39,082 nucleotides of DNA from Microcaldota archaeon (GCA_021807115.1 JAKAPJ010000011.1:1-39082), one strand, 5' to 3'. Positions 1 through 7,953 are shown, counted from the stretch's first letter. The notes: generated by a model not told the origin, from the letters alone. Numbers and translations are program-made.

Positions 1-622
1 ATCTGTTGAACTCACCCCCTATGTTCACTTTGTTAACCACATATGTGGCCTGGCCATTTCCAGTGGACGATTGCTGGTTGCCACCGTTTAGGAACACTGT
101 CATCTGGTCTGTGGTGCCGTTCCACTCCCCTGTTATGAAGTACCATGTGCCAGTGCTTATGAGCGGTGAAGGGACACCTACAGCATGAGATCCATCTTGC
201 CGCATAACTGCCTCGTAAGACGAACACGACACGCCTATGTCCAACGCCGCAGATCCTGTGTAAAGCGCAGCCACATTTTCCCAGCACGGGTTAAGGTTGC
301 GCAGGTTGACCCATGCTGATATGGTTACCGCTGTCATGGACTGGGCAGGTATGGCACTTACCACGCTCTGGTTCACTGCCGAGCCGTATCCTGTGAGCGA
401 CATCACGTACTGCGGCAGCTCCCCCTGGCACATGCCGCCAAGGGATGCGCCAGCCGTGGTGCGTTCCACCAAGCAGCTTCCAGCCTTCGCCCTTGGGGCG
501 AAGCTTGCGGAGCTGATCTCCCCCAGCTGGAACATCACGCCCAGAACCACGGCTATGATTAGTATCGCCCAGCCGTAGGTCATGAGGTATTCCATCGCGG
601 ATTGTGACTTTTTGTAGCGCAT
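1..622 (-). CDS. Pilin-like LamG (ConA-fold) surface protein, 3' end cut by window edge
   Basis: This is the N-terminal 207 residues of a pilin-lectin paralogue that continues beyond base 1. The start at 622 gives MRYKKSQSAMEYL, a class III (type IV pilin-like) signal with predicted cleavage before QSAMEYL, then a hydrophobic helix (YGWAILIIAVVLGVMFQLG). The family cysteine pair follows (AGSC and GMCQGELPQYV, subtype A), then the front part of a LamG-like jelly roll (TISAWVNL, GTWYFITGEWNG). It lies 7 nt after the stop of the upstream paralogue, so it is very probably the next gene of the same operon. The usual C-terminal motifs fall outside the window. The expected role is an exported, membrane- or filament-anchored carbohydrate- or surface-binding protein, inferred from domains. 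Confidence 0.85.
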   Translation of the reverse strand, partial: MRYKKSQSAMEYLMTYGWAILIIAVVLGVMFQLGEISSASFAPRAKAGSCLVERTTAGASLGGMCQGELPQYVMSLTGYGSAVNQSVVSAIPAQSMTAVTISAWVNLRNLNPCWENVAALYTGSAALDIGVSCSSYEAVMRQDGSHAVGVPSPLISTGTWYFITGEWNGTTDQMTVFLNGGNQQSSTGNGQATYVVNKVNIGGEFNR

Positions 623-629
623 TCGAGCA

Positions 630-1619
630 TCACGGCGCAGTATATGCACTAGTCCAGAAACCTGTGTAGGTGATCCCAGTGCTCGGCTGCCCATTGTTGT
701 TATTGCCGCTGTAGTCATTGAGGTTGCTGTTCATCGGCCACCAGCCCACTAGATTCTGCGGGCGCACGGGTGCGCCGCCGATCCCCTCCTGGTAGAGCCC
801 TGTTATCTCCGTCTGGCTCAGGCTTGCGTTGTAGAGTTGTATGTTGGCGAGATCACCGGATATGGTGTTTGTGCTGCAGCAGCCATTGTCGAACAGCCTG
901 AAGACGAGATTCCTATCCACAAGGTCATCCTTGACATAATTTGTGGGAGCATCACCGGACGGTACAGAGCTTTCGAAAGTCTGGCACTGTGCATTATAGC
1001 ACACTAGCTGGTTCGCTCCGTTTGTCGAGGCGGAAAAATTGAAGGTTACGGCAAGGAATACCCATTTGTTGTAGGGCAGTTGCAGGGTACTGGCCTCACA
1101 GCTGCCTATAGTGCCGCTTTGGCACGAAGATGTATCGCCGGTAGGTTGCCACCAAGCGCAACCTGCTACCTCGTAGTACGTAGCAGGGGAGCTTGGCGTG
1201 TCTATCCACAGGCCGCTGGTGCAGCCCTCGTCCTCCTCCACAAGGTCCCTGCCCACCCCTGTCCCTAGCTGCTGCGTGGCATCGAACCATGCGGTTATGC
1301 TCCAGTTGCCGCCGTTCCACGAGGTATTTATGCTGGTGCTTGTCGGCACAGTTGCCTGGCAGCATGGAGACGGGGAGAATACGGCGACGTACTGCGGCAG
1401 CTCCCCCTGGCACATGCCCTCGAGAGACGTGCTTACTGAGGTATGCTCAACCTGGCAACTGCCAGGCTGTGCCTTAGGCGCGAGGTTCGCGCCCCCGAAG
1501 ACGCCGAGCTGGAAGAGCACGCCGAGCACCACAGCTATGACGAGTATCGCCCAACCATAAGTCATGAGGTACTCCATTGCAGACTGGGATCTGACTGTTT
1601 TGCCGCTGGGCTTCTGCAT
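630..1619 (-). CDS. Pilin-like LamG surface protein
   Basis: A 329-residue protein. The ATG at 1619 is chosen because a TATA-like box lies about 31 bp upstream (1647-1654); the reading frame extends to a TTG at 1688, but that would place the signal too far inside. The N-terminus has the class III signal motif RSQSAMEYLMTYGWAILVI, followed by one transmembrane helix, then PGSC and GMCQGELPQYVAVF (subtype A, conserved cysteine pair). The rest is a LamG/ConA-like domain (ITAWFD, WVFLAVTFNF, LANIQLYNASLSQTEI) and a C-terminal WWPMNSNLNDYSGNNNNG motif. It contains extra cysteines (CC pairs) in the variable middle. First gene of an operon continuing leftward. Role inferred: secreted or pilus-associated lectin-like protein; ligand unknown. 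Confidence 0.85.
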   Translation of the reverse strand: MQKPSGKTVRSQSAMEYLMTYGWAILVIAVVLGVLFQLGVFGGANLAPKAQPGSCQVEHTSVSTSLEGMCQGELPQYVAVFSPSPCCQATVPTSTSINTSWNGGNWSITAWFDATQQLGTGVGRDLVEEDEGCTSGLWIDTPSSPATYYEVAGCAWWQPTGDTSSCQSGTIGSCEASTLQLPYNKWVFLAVTFNFSASTNGANQLVCYNAQCQTFESSVPSGDAPTNYVKDDLVDRNLVFRLFDNGCCSTNTISGDLANIQLYNASLSQTEITGLYQEGIGGAPVRPQNLVGWWPMNSNLNDYSGNNNNGQPSTGITYTGFWTSAYTAP

Positions 1620-1646
1620 ACGCTCATTAATGCTTCTAGAATAAGG

Positions 1647-1654
1647 TATAAAAT
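1647..1654 (-). promoter_or_regulatory. TATA-like box of the left pilin-lectin operon
   Basis: On the minus strand the sequence ATTTTATA is centred about 31 bp upstream of the ATG at 1619. That spacing fits an archaeal promoter giving a leaderless or near-leaderless transcript. No Shine-Dalgarno motif is visible before that ATG. Confidence 0.5.
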
Positions 1655-1709
1655 CCCCTCTGTAAAATCGGGATTCGTATATAGACAACCGCCGTGCGCC
1701 CGCGCGCGC

Positions 1710-1717
1710 TTTAAATA
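1710..1717 (+). promoter_or_regulatory. TATA-like box of the metallopeptidase gene
   Basis: TTTAAATA lies about 25 bp before the ATG at 1739, in an AT-rich pocket next to a CG-rich alternation. The distance matches leaderless transcription. It is divergent from the promoter at 1647-1654. Confidence 0.55.
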
Positions 1718-1738
1718 TTTCAGAAACGAAATAACATT

Positions 1739-3037
1739 ATGGCAAGATACAAAGAACCGAAGGCTGCCGCAAAGGAGTCGGGCGACGCTCTGTTGGAGCG
1801 CCAACTTGAAAAAGTGGCTGCCTCTCTGGTCTCGGAATCCAAGGGCATAAAAATCGATGTCTTCCCGCTAGACCCATCTGTCGGCAAGGGGAAGGTAGCG
1901 GTAACCGTCACCATGCCCAAAGCAGAGCGGATGGAAGCCGTGAAGGATCTGGCTGCAAAGACGCTGAACGTGCTTGGGGATCTTTCAATAGGAACAGGTT
2001 TGATAAAGGATCCGGAAACGTACCGCACCGAACGGCGCCAGGACCAGAGCAACGTATGGAACTACGAGATTGGCGGCAAGCGCATACTATATCCCGACCC
2101 TCCAATATACCTGGCTACGTTGTCTAATGCCGGATCCTCAGGTAAGGATGGCGCCTTGGATGGCGATACTGCGGAAATCAGGAAATATTGCATGGTTACA
2201 CTGTTCATGCACATGGCCCACGAGCTCATGCACGCATCCCTGGAGCAGCAGGGCAGGATACCTTCAAGCACCGAAGGGGCGTCACGCGTCTCCGGGGCAT
2301 TCACAGAGGGCATAGCCTCCCATATAAGCAACGAACTTGCCGAGCGCGTCCTAAAGAAGCTGGGCCTTGACTGGATTTCTAGCGATGATTGGAGGGATGT
2401 GCACAGGCAGGTTTTGCGGGAGGCCAAGGAACTGGCTTTGCCCGCCGCCGCGCCACCAAGGGCAGGGAAGCTGGCAATGCTTGGCGGCATAGAGCCGTCG
2501 TTCTCTGCGGCATACGTAGCCGGCAGCGTGCTGCCTTCGATATCCCCTGACTATTCAATGCAGTTCAGGTACAAGTACCACAACGGCGAGTTCATGTGCA
2601 TGGCAGTGCATCTGGGCGCCGGGGAGGACATGGTCAAGTCCACAAGGCTGCTCATGGGCGCGGGCGACCTGCCTGACCTTGCAAAGCTGGCGGCCGGGGG
2701 AATGCTCGCAGCATCGTCCAGCGCCCCAGCCGCGCATCTGCGCTCATCGGCAGAGCAGCGCGATGCGTTCGGGCGCGAAGCGGTGAGCGAGTTCGTAAGC
2801 TCCGCCACAGCCACGGTTAAGAAGATCAACTCCAGCGGCGAGACGGTAGATGCACAGCTCAACTTCATCGAGGCCGTCAACTCCCTGGGCAGCAAGGAGC
2901 ACAAGCAGGCCCTGATAGACGCGGTAGAGGCCATGCTCAGCGCAGACGGTTACATGGGCGGACCATGGTACAACCTCATATACGAGATGAGGAAGCAGAG
3001 CGCCCTTCCACAGAAGTACCAGATATACTACGACTGA
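1739..3037 (+). CDS. Putative HEXXH zinc metallopeptidase (unclassified family)
   Basis: A 432-residue soluble protein with no signal peptide. The best-supported element is a zincin motif, HELMH at residues 161-165, in a helix preceded by hydrophobic MVTLFMHMA. It is followed by Glu190 in GAFTEGIASH, which would suit a gluzincin-type third ligand. The N-terminal 100 residues are charged and mixed alpha/beta; residues 215-300 look like the helical lower lobe of a zincin; the C-terminus is mostly helical and Ala/Ser-rich. I do not recognise a named family, and the substrate is unknown. It sits between a pilin-lectin operon and regulators and is monocistronic by its own promoter. A catalytic role is inferred from the motif only. 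Confidence 0.7.
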   Translation: MARYKEPKAAAKESGDALLERQLEKVAASLVSESKGIKIDVFPLDPSVGKGKVAVTVTMPKAERMEAVKDLAAKTLNVLGDLSIGTGLIKDPETYRTERRQDQSNVWNYEIGGKRILYPDPPIYLATLSNAGSSGKDGALDGDTAEIRKYCMVTLFMHMAHELMHASLEQQGRIPSSTEGASRVSGAFTEGIASHISNELAERVLKKLGLDWISSDDWRDVHRQVLREAKELALPAAAPPRAGKLAMLGGIEPSFSAAYVAGSVLPSISPDYSMQFRYKYHNGEFMCMAVHLGAGEDMVKSTRLLMGAGDLPDLAKLAAGGMLAASSSAPAAHLRSSAEQRDAFGREAVSEFVSSATATVKKINSSGETVDAQLNFIEAVNSLGSKEHKQALIDAVEAMLSADGYMGGPWYNLIYEMRKQSALPQKYQIYYD

Positions 3038-3046
3038 GCCTTGGCG

Positions 3047-3334
3047 TCACTTGCTATACTGGCAGTAGCTCACAACCTTCCCAAATTCCAGCCCAACGTT
3101 CCTTGATATGTACCTGCCTACGTCGTTAGGCTCCTGGTCCTTGAAGAACCTTGCCTTCACCACAAAGCCATAGTCCCCCTCGGTAAGGAATACCTCCTCA
3201 ACCGCCTTCAGCCCTATCAGCCTTTCCGCGAGCTTGTTCGCGTCTGCGTTCACCCTGGGCCGCACGAAATAGAACTTGTGCAGCGCCTCCCTTTTCCTAC
3301 CCTTGCCGGTCCCGTTTCCTGTCATTGTAGCCAT
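3047..3334 (-). CDS. Stand-alone Lrp/AsnC ligand-binding (RAM/ACT-like) domain protein
   Basis: A 95-residue protein whose core (RVNADANKLAERLIGLKAVEEVFLTEGDYGFVVKARFF) matches the beta-alpha-beta-beta pattern of the Lrp/AsnC effector domain (RAM), with the typical hydrophobic VEEVFLTEGDYGFVV strand-turn-strand. There is no DNA-binding helix-turn-helix. The ATG at 3334 is chosen because GGGTGAT, Shine-Dalgarno-like, lies a few bases upstream; the longer frame to 3451 would run into a predicted structured RNA. Stand-alone RAM proteins usually bind amino acids or modulate full-length Lrp partners, and one such partner is encoded next door (3701-5020). It is convergent with the metallopeptidase, 9 nt apart. 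Confidence 0.7.
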   Translation of the reverse strand: MATMTGNGTGKGRKREALHKFYFVRPRVNADANKLAERLIGLKAVEEVFLTEGDYGFVVKARFFKDQEPNDVGRYISRNVGLEFGKVVSYCQYSK

Positions 3335-3424
3335 CGTATCACCCAAGCATGAACCGATTAACGGCAGGCGCCCCTGCCGCAGCGGAGAAGTGCGATGTAC
3401 GTGAAAAACGACATAATCGTGATT

Positions 3425-3534
3425 GGTGGAGCGGCTCGTAATTAGGGCCATGTGAGCGGATGAGAGTAAGGCCTAAGACCTCTGCATTAGAAGAATGCGG
3501 AACTCTTTTGCCGAGCACCACTCCACCAACGCTT
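3425..3534 (-). ncRNA. Candidate structured RNA (ncRNA or leader of the RAM-domain gene)
   Basis: A long interrupted stem (GGTGGAG at 3425-3431 with CTCCACC at 3521-3527, extended by CTCG/CGAG) closes two internal hairpins. One pairs TTAGGGCC (3442-3449) with GGCCTAA (3470-3476); the other is GCATT-AGAAG-AATGC (3484-3498). On the minus strand a TATA-like AATATATA (about 3556-3563) sits roughly 25-30 bp before the base of the stem, so minus transcription would begin at the structure. It lies 91 nt upstream of the RAM-domain gene and could be its 5' leader. No known RNA family was recognised. The structure was folded by eye. Confidence 0.4.
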
Positions 3535-3700
3535 AGCTGTTATGGCAATTGGAGTATATATTCCCTCCACCAACTATCGTCAAAAACGCACAGCTCTAAT
3601 TTCAATAAATCCAGATTTTAGCTACAAAATTACCAGATTTTATATTAATATAGTATGAAAAATAGTAATATATTTAAAGCAATTTTAATTTAATATTAAT
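3535..3700. other. AT-rich intergenic promoter region
   Basis: This stretch is much richer in A and T than the rest of the window. It holds the TATA-like box for the minus-strand structured RNA and, at 3671-3679, TATTTAAAG, about 26 bp before the ATG at 3701. A third copy of CTCCACCAAC occurs near 3565-3573. No open reading frame of interest was seen. Confidence 0.5.
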
Positions 3701-5020
3701 ATGAAGAATTTGCCATTCGCCGTGCATGAAACCTTTGTCCGGCTTAAGAAGGAGCACCAATTCCCACTAACGGTCGACGTGTTCAATGGCCGGTACTACC
3801 TGTACAAACGCGAAACAAGATGGGACAAGGGAAGTAAGCGCGTCCTGAGCACAGCCGAATACCTGGGCAAGATAAGGGAGGACGGAACGTTCATTCCAAA
3901 AAAGCATACCCGGGAAAAGAAGGCGGCCAGGGTCCCGACTCCGCCCACTGCACTGAAAATAGACCATATCGATGAAAAAATATTGACACATCTAAGTATG
4001 AATTGCAGATCCACGCTGAAAACAATAGCCGGGCGCACCGGGCTGAGCGCGAACGCCGTGGAGCACAGGATAGCGGGCCTGGAAAAAAAATTCGCCATCA
4101 GGTACTTTTGCAGTATAAACTATTTGAAATTGGGATTATCGCCATATGTGATACTCATTAAATTTAAAGACGCCCGACCAGACACAAAAACCGTGAAGGA
4201 AGTGCTGGAAAAAGAACCGAGAATCCAATTAGCTATGGCAACGCACGGCAAATACGATTTCCTGGTATATCTTCTTGCAGAAAACAGCACAATCTTGAGC
4301 GATGTGGTGTTCAACATCCGTAAAAATGCGCGCATAAACAAGTTCAGCTCTATTTGGCGCGTAATAGCGTTCGATGAAATATATGGCTATGTTCCGTTCA
4401 GGGAGCGGTTCTTTGAAATACTCGAGGAAAAAATCTGGCAACGGAGCAAAAAAACACCAAGCCCGTTCCACGGCAGTTTAAAATACCGTGAGTATGCCTT
4501 GTTGAAAGCTATGAGTATTGACGGAAACATGCCGTTTGCAGAGGTAGAAAAAGAATACGGTTTGGGCCACGGCGCAGCAAAGTACACACTGGAAAAATTG
4601 AAAGAAAACGGCTTAATCTGGCGCCAAACACTAACTCTGCGCAACCAAAACGTAAAGTACGATGCAATCATATCCATAAGGATAATAAACTACGCGAAAT
4701 TTTTGCACGACAGAGCAAAGTTACTGGATCACATAATCAAAGATTCGGAGTCCCCAATAAATCGGTTCGCATTGGCTGGAAATACGGTTTCCCCTGACGG
4801 GATAATGCTCATTATGCCAGTGTTCAAAGACGGCGAGCTGGAAGCCGAACTGGAATGGCTAAACAGCCAAATACGCGGAGTAACGCTAGAGGCGTCCATA
4901 GGCACAGACTTTGTACTCGGCGAGTTGTGCTATCGCCGGTTCGATAATAGTTACTCCCAGCAATTCAAAATCCTGGCTGAAGAATATGGGCTAAAGCGGG
5001 CAACGCCTATTACGTATTAG
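3701..5020 (+). CDS. Double-module Lrp/AsnC-family transcriptional regulator
   Basis: A 439-residue protein. Residues about 88-130 form an AsnC-type helix-turn-helix (DEKILTHLSMNCRSTLKTIAGRTGLSANAVEHRIAGLEKK). Residues about 135-235 form a RAM-like effector domain (SPYVILIKFK, MATHGKYDFLVYLLA). A second weaker helix-turn-helix (about 262-310, GNMPFAEVEKEYGLGHGAAKYTLEKL) and a second degenerate effector domain follow. The first 70 residues (YYLYKRETRWDKGSKRV..EYLGKI..DG) resemble the N-terminal segment of some IS4/IS1634-type transposases; this is a pattern impression only. The gene is AT-richer than its neighbours. The TATA box at 3671-3679 implies a leaderless mRNA. Target genes are unknown; the nearby RAM protein and aminotransferase suggest amino-acid-related control. 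Confidence 0.75.
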   Translation: MKNLPFAVHETFVRLKKEHQFPLTVDVFNGRYYLYKRETRWDKGSKRVLSTAEYLGKIREDGTFIPKKHTREKKAARVPTPPTALKIDHIDEKILTHLSMNCRSTLKTIAGRTGLSANAVEHRIAGLEKKFAIRYFCSINYLKLGLSPYVILIKFKDARPDTKTVKEVLEKEPRIQLAMATHGKYDFLVYLLAENSTILSDVVFNIRKNARINKFSSIWRVIAFDEIYGYVPFRERFFEILEEKIWQRSKKTPSPFHGSLKYREYALLKAMSIDGNMPFAEVEKEYGLGHGAAKYTLEKLKENGLIWRQTLTLRNQNVKYDAIISIRIINYAKFLHDRAKLLDHIIKDSESPINRFALAGNTVSPDGIMLIMPVFKDGELEAELEWLNSQIRGVTLEASIGTDFVLGELCYRRFDNSYSQQFKILAEEYGLKRATPITY

Positions 5021-5088
5021 TGCCAGTTCTCACCGTCGCGCTTTTGCAACGCCGGGCAATGTGCACCGCAAAATAACCCCCTAAGCTT

Positions 5089-5102
5089 CAGGCTTCTGCC
5101 TG
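5089..5102. other. Small hairpin between convergent genes
   Basis: CAGGC-TTCT-GCCTG forms a 5-bp stem with a 4-nt loop in the 102-bp gap between the convergent regulator and aminotransferase genes. It may help separate their transcripts, but archaeal termination depends mainly on T-tracts and no long one is present. Confidence 0.25.
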
Positions 5103-5122
5103 CGGGCCAGTGGCACAAGGCG

Positions 5123-6067
5123 CTACTTCACATAGGTGAGCCAGGCGTCGAACTTCTTATCCCTGCCATGCACCACATCATAGAACTTCTTGAAGAGCAT
5201 ATCGGTTATCGGGCCTACCTTGCCTGTGCCTATCTTTATCCCGTCAACATCCACTATTGGTGTCACCTCCGCCGCAGTTCCGGTGAAGAACACCTCATCA
5301 GCGGAGTAGAGCTCCTCCTTGTGGACCGGCCTCTGCTCCACCGCCAGGTCCATGCTCTCTGCCATCTTTATTATAGATTCTCTGGTTATGCCCATAAGTA
5401 TGTCTGCACTTGCATCCGGAGTCACCAGCCTGTTGTCCTTGACGAGGAATATGTTCTCCCCGCTCCCCTCCGCTATATAGCCGTTTGATGACAGAAAAAT
5501 GGCCTCGTCGAATCCTGCGCTCTTGGCCTCGAAGTTCGCTATTATGGAATTGAGGTAGTTGCCGCTAGCTTTGGCCTCCACGGGCAGTATCTCAGAATTT
5601 ATCCTCCTCCATGAGGACACCTTGCAGCGTATCCCCTTTGCGCCTCCCTCGAAGTACGCACCGAACGGCACTGCCGCTATATACACACTCACCTTCTTCT
5701 TCCATCCGCTCACCCCTATCCTCTGGTCGTTGTAGAATGCGAACGGCCTTATGTAGCAGTGCTGCAGCTTGTTCATCCTGACAAGTTCCACCGCCGCATC
5801 GCACATTGTCTTCTGCGGGAACGCCAGCTCTATGAAGTACATTTTTGCGGAACTGGTGAATCTCCTAATATGGTCCTGGAGCCGGAATATTGCAGGTCCC
5901 CTGTCCGTCTCGTAAGCCCTAATGCCCTCGAATATGGCGCTGCCGTACTGGAGGGAGTGGGTGAATATGGAGACGTTGGCGTCAGTGTAGTTTATAAACT
6001 CGCCATCAAACCAAACCTTCAGATCCTTCCTCTCCTCCCCCCCTATAGAGCTTATTACTTTCATCAT
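5123..6067 (-). CDS. ilvE: Branched-chain amino acid aminotransferase
   Basis: A 314-residue class IV PLP-dependent aminotransferase that interconverts branched-chain amino acids and their 2-oxoacids. Family hallmarks are YGSAIFEGIRAYET near residues 41-54, RLQDHIRRF, YIRPFAFY, the PLP lysine K166 in VEAKASGNYLNS, EAIFLSSNGYIAEGSGENIF (about 188-207) and FFTGTAAEVTPI. The length is normal for IlvE. The start may be either of two adjacent ATG codons (6067 or 6064). A weak TATA-like TTATTAAC lies about 31 bp upstream. The gene appears monocistronic. D-amino acid transaminase or aminodeoxychorismate lyase belong to the same fold, but the GIRAYET and GTAAEVTPI signatures favour IlvE. Confidence 0.93.
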   Translation of the reverse strand: MMKVISSIGGEERKDLKVWFDGEFINYTDANVSIFTHSLQYGSAIFEGIRAYETDRGPAIFRLQDHIRRFTSSAKMYFIELAFPQKTMCDAAVELVRMNKLQHCYIRPFAFYNDQRIGVSGWKKKVSVYIAAVPFGAYFEGGAKGIRCKVSSWRRINSEILPVEAKASGNYLNSIIANFEAKSAGFDEAIFLSSNGYIAEGSGENIFLVKDNRLVTPDASADILMGITRESIIKMAESMDLAVEQRPVHKEELYSADEVFFTGTAAEVTPIVDVDGIKIGTGKVGPITDMLFKKFYDVVHGRDKKFDAWLTYVK

Positions 6068-6218
6068 CCCACGGTCTATCTAAAGCTGAAAAAGTTAATA
6101 ACCCTTTCGCGCCCACCACGGCAAGCAATGTGTACCATCCTGGCACAATAGTGATATGATTCGCACCCCTCCAACACGCCATGCCAAGTAACCTATTGCT
6201 CATTATGGCTGCATAGCA
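6068..6218. other. Intergenic spacer between aminotransferase and pilin-lectin operon
   Basis: It holds the putative minus-strand promoter of ilvE near its left end. I see no gene, tRNA or clear terminator in the remainder. Confidence 0.5.
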
Positions 6219-7091
6219 TCATTCCGGCCCGCTATATGTATTCGTCCATGCCCCGTCGAATCCAGCGCCGTTGTTCTGCAGGTTGTTGTTGTTTCCGGAA
6301 TAATCGTTTAGGTTGCCGTTCAGGGGCCACCATGCAACTATGTTCTGCGGTCGTACAGGCGTGCCGCCTATGCCCTCCTGGTAGAGCGCGGTGACCTCTG
6401 CCTGCGTAAGCGATGCGTTGTAAATCTGCACGTTACTTATGTAGCCGTTGAACCAGTTGTCCCATGTGCCAAGCTTGTAAGCCCCGCAGCAACCCGGATA
6501 TGTGAAAGTCAGTGGCCCAATGTAGGCGCCATTCTGCGCCACCAACTTCCCATCCACATAGTCGGCTTCGCCCGTTGCGCTTCCGATTGAGAGCGTAAGA
6601 AAGACCCATGTGCCCTTGTAGCTGCCCAGCGCGAAGGGCGTATAACCCCCGCTGCCGCCTTGCTGCTCAAAGCGTATTGCTATGTCATTGTACTCAATAT
6701 CCGCACAGTCAAGTCCGTTGCAGGTGCCTGCGCCCACTATGCCGCCGCCAAAGCCGGTTATCCCGCTATCATACGCCCATGCGGTGTATGTAAGGTTGTT
6801 TAGCACTTCATTGGCGGGAAACGTTGAGGTTGGCATCTGCAAATAAGCTCCGCTGCCACCGAGCTGCGCTACGAATTGCGGCAGCTCCGGGCTGCACAGC
6901 CCCGCCAGCTGGTGCGTCGTCGACTGGCCGCTGCCCACTACCTGTATCTGGCACTGCCCTGCCTTCGCCTTAGGGGCGAAGTTTGCGGAGCTGAACACCC
7001 CTAGTTGGAACAGGACACCCAGCACAACGGCTATGACCAATATGGCCCATCCGTATGTCATGAGATATTCCATTGCGGATTGCGATTTCAT
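6219..7091 (-). CDS. Pilin-like LamG surface protein, subtype B
   Basis: A 290-residue last gene of a four-gene operon. The ATG at 7091 gives MKSQSAMEYL, 5 nt after the stop of the preceding paralogue; an in-frame GTG overlapping that stop is an alternative. After the class III signal and membrane helix comes the subtype B linker (KAGQCQIQVVGSG, STTHQLAGLCSPELPQFVA) with the conserved cysteine pair. The jelly roll has LTYTAWAYD, WVFLTLSIG and SNVQIYNASLTQAEV, and ends with WWPLNGNLNDYSGNNNN. The sequon NAS sits at the conserved site. A cysteine pair GCCG occurs in the variable part. Function is inferred to be surface or filament lectin-like binding. Its 3' coding part shares a 44-nt identical block with the third gene of the operon. 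Confidence 0.87.
   Translation of the reverse strand: MKSQSAMEYLMTYGWAILVIAVVLGVLFQLGVFSSANFAPKAKAGQCQIQVVGSGQSTTHQLAGLCSPELPQFVAQLGGSGAYLQMPTSTFPANEVLNNLTYTAWAYDSGITGFGGGIVGAGTCNGLDCADIEYNDIAIRFEQQGGSGGYTPFALGSYKGTWVFLTLSIGSATGEADYVDGKLVAQNGAYIGPLTFTYPGCCGAYKLGTWDNWFNGYISNVQIYNASLTQAEVTALYQEGIGGTPVRPQNIVAWWPLNGNLNDYSGNNNNLQNNGAGFDGAWTNTYSGPE
6265..6308. repeat. 44-nt exact direct repeat, copy 1
   Basis: Bases 6265-6308 are identical to 7997-8040. Both lie at the end of pilin-lectin genes and encode the NDYSGNNNNLQNNGAG segment. Identity at the silent positions too, in otherwise diverged paralogues, points to recent gene conversion or recombination. Confidence 0.85.
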
Positions 7092-7096
7092 CCATG

Positions 7097-7948
7097 TCAC
7101 GGTGCGGAGTAGCCGTTTGTCCAAAAGTTGTTGTAGCCCAGGCCTGCGCTCACTGCCTGACCGTTGTCGTTGCTGCCACTGTAGTCGTTCAGATTACTAT
7201 TCAGCGGCCACCATTCCATTATACTCTGCGGCCTCACCGGCGCCCCTCCAATCCCTTCCTGGTAAAGCGCCTTTATTTCAGTGGATGAAAGCGAGGTGTT
7301 GTACACCTGTACGTTAGATATCTCCCCACTGAAGGAGCTCATACCGGTGTACGGGGAGTGGCCGCCAAGTGTATAGGTGGTCACGGTGTACGAAGTAGTT
7401 CCGCTACCTGCAGTTATTGGGGTAACCAATGTTCCGTCAAGATACGCGCTTAGGGTGTTATTTGAACCGTTCCATATGCCTGCGACAAAATGCCAACTAT
7501 TGAGGGGTATGGATCCACCCCCTGGCTGTATCAATGGGGTGCTCCACCTTATCACTGCCTGGCTGCTGCATGTTATCCCTATGCCTAGCGATAGAATGGT
7601 ATTCGAGAGCTCTATTATGTTCTGCCAGCAGCTGTTGGTGTTGTATTCGTCCACCCATGCCGTGAATGTGAGCTGGCCTACCTTATGGAATATGCTGCCG
7701 CTTACTATCTGTCCAGGCATTGATGCAGTGAACACCGCGACATCCTGCGGCAGCTCCCCCTGGCACATGCCCTCAAGGGATATGCTCGCAGTGGTGCGCT
7801 GCACCTCGCAGCTGCCAGGAGTCGCCTTAGGGGACAAATTCGCGTTCCCAAACACCCCTAGCTGGAACAGGATGCCCAGTACAACCGCTATCACGAGTAT
7901 CGCCCATCCGTATGTCATCAGGTACTCCATTGCCGATTGTGATTTCAT
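7097..7948 (-). CDS. Pilin-like LamG surface protein, subtype A
   Basis: A 283-residue third gene of the four-gene operon. The ATG at 7948 (MKSQSAMEYL) is 5 nt after the preceding stop; a GTG start overlapping the stop as GTGA is also in frame. The layout is class III signal, membrane helix, LSPKATPGSCEVQRTTASISLEGMCQGELPQDVAVF, then a jelly roll (LTFTAWVDEY, SWHFVAGIWNGSNNTLSAYLDG, SNVQVYNTSLSSTEI), then EWWPLNSNLNDYSGSNDNG. The NTS sequon is at the conserved position, and NGSNNT adds another. Variable-region cysteines (NSCWQN, ITCSS) may form a further disulfide. Ligand unknown. Confidence 0.87.
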   Translation of the reverse strand: MKSQSAMEYLMTYGWAILVIAVVLGILFQLGVFGNANLSPKATPGSCEVQRTTASISLEGMCQGELPQDVAVFTASMPGQIVSGSIFHKVGQLTFTAWVDEYNTNSCWQNIIELSNTILSLGIGITCSSQAVIRWSTPLIQPGGGSIPLNSWHFVAGIWNGSNNTLSAYLDGTLVTPITAGSGTTSYTVTTYTLGGHSPYTGMSSFSGEISNVQVYNTSLSSTEIKALYQEGIGGAPVRPQSIMEWWPLNSNLNDYSGSNDNGQAVSAGLGYNNFWTNGYSAP

Positions 7949-7953
7949 TTTCT

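Noticed and set aside
3425-3530. tRNA gene on the minus strand (7-bp acceptor GGAGTGG with CCGCTCC, then A and CCA)
   Set aside because: There is no T-arm with GGTTC, the putative anticodon loop has no U33, and the D-arm spacing is wrong; kept only as a structured-RNA candidate.
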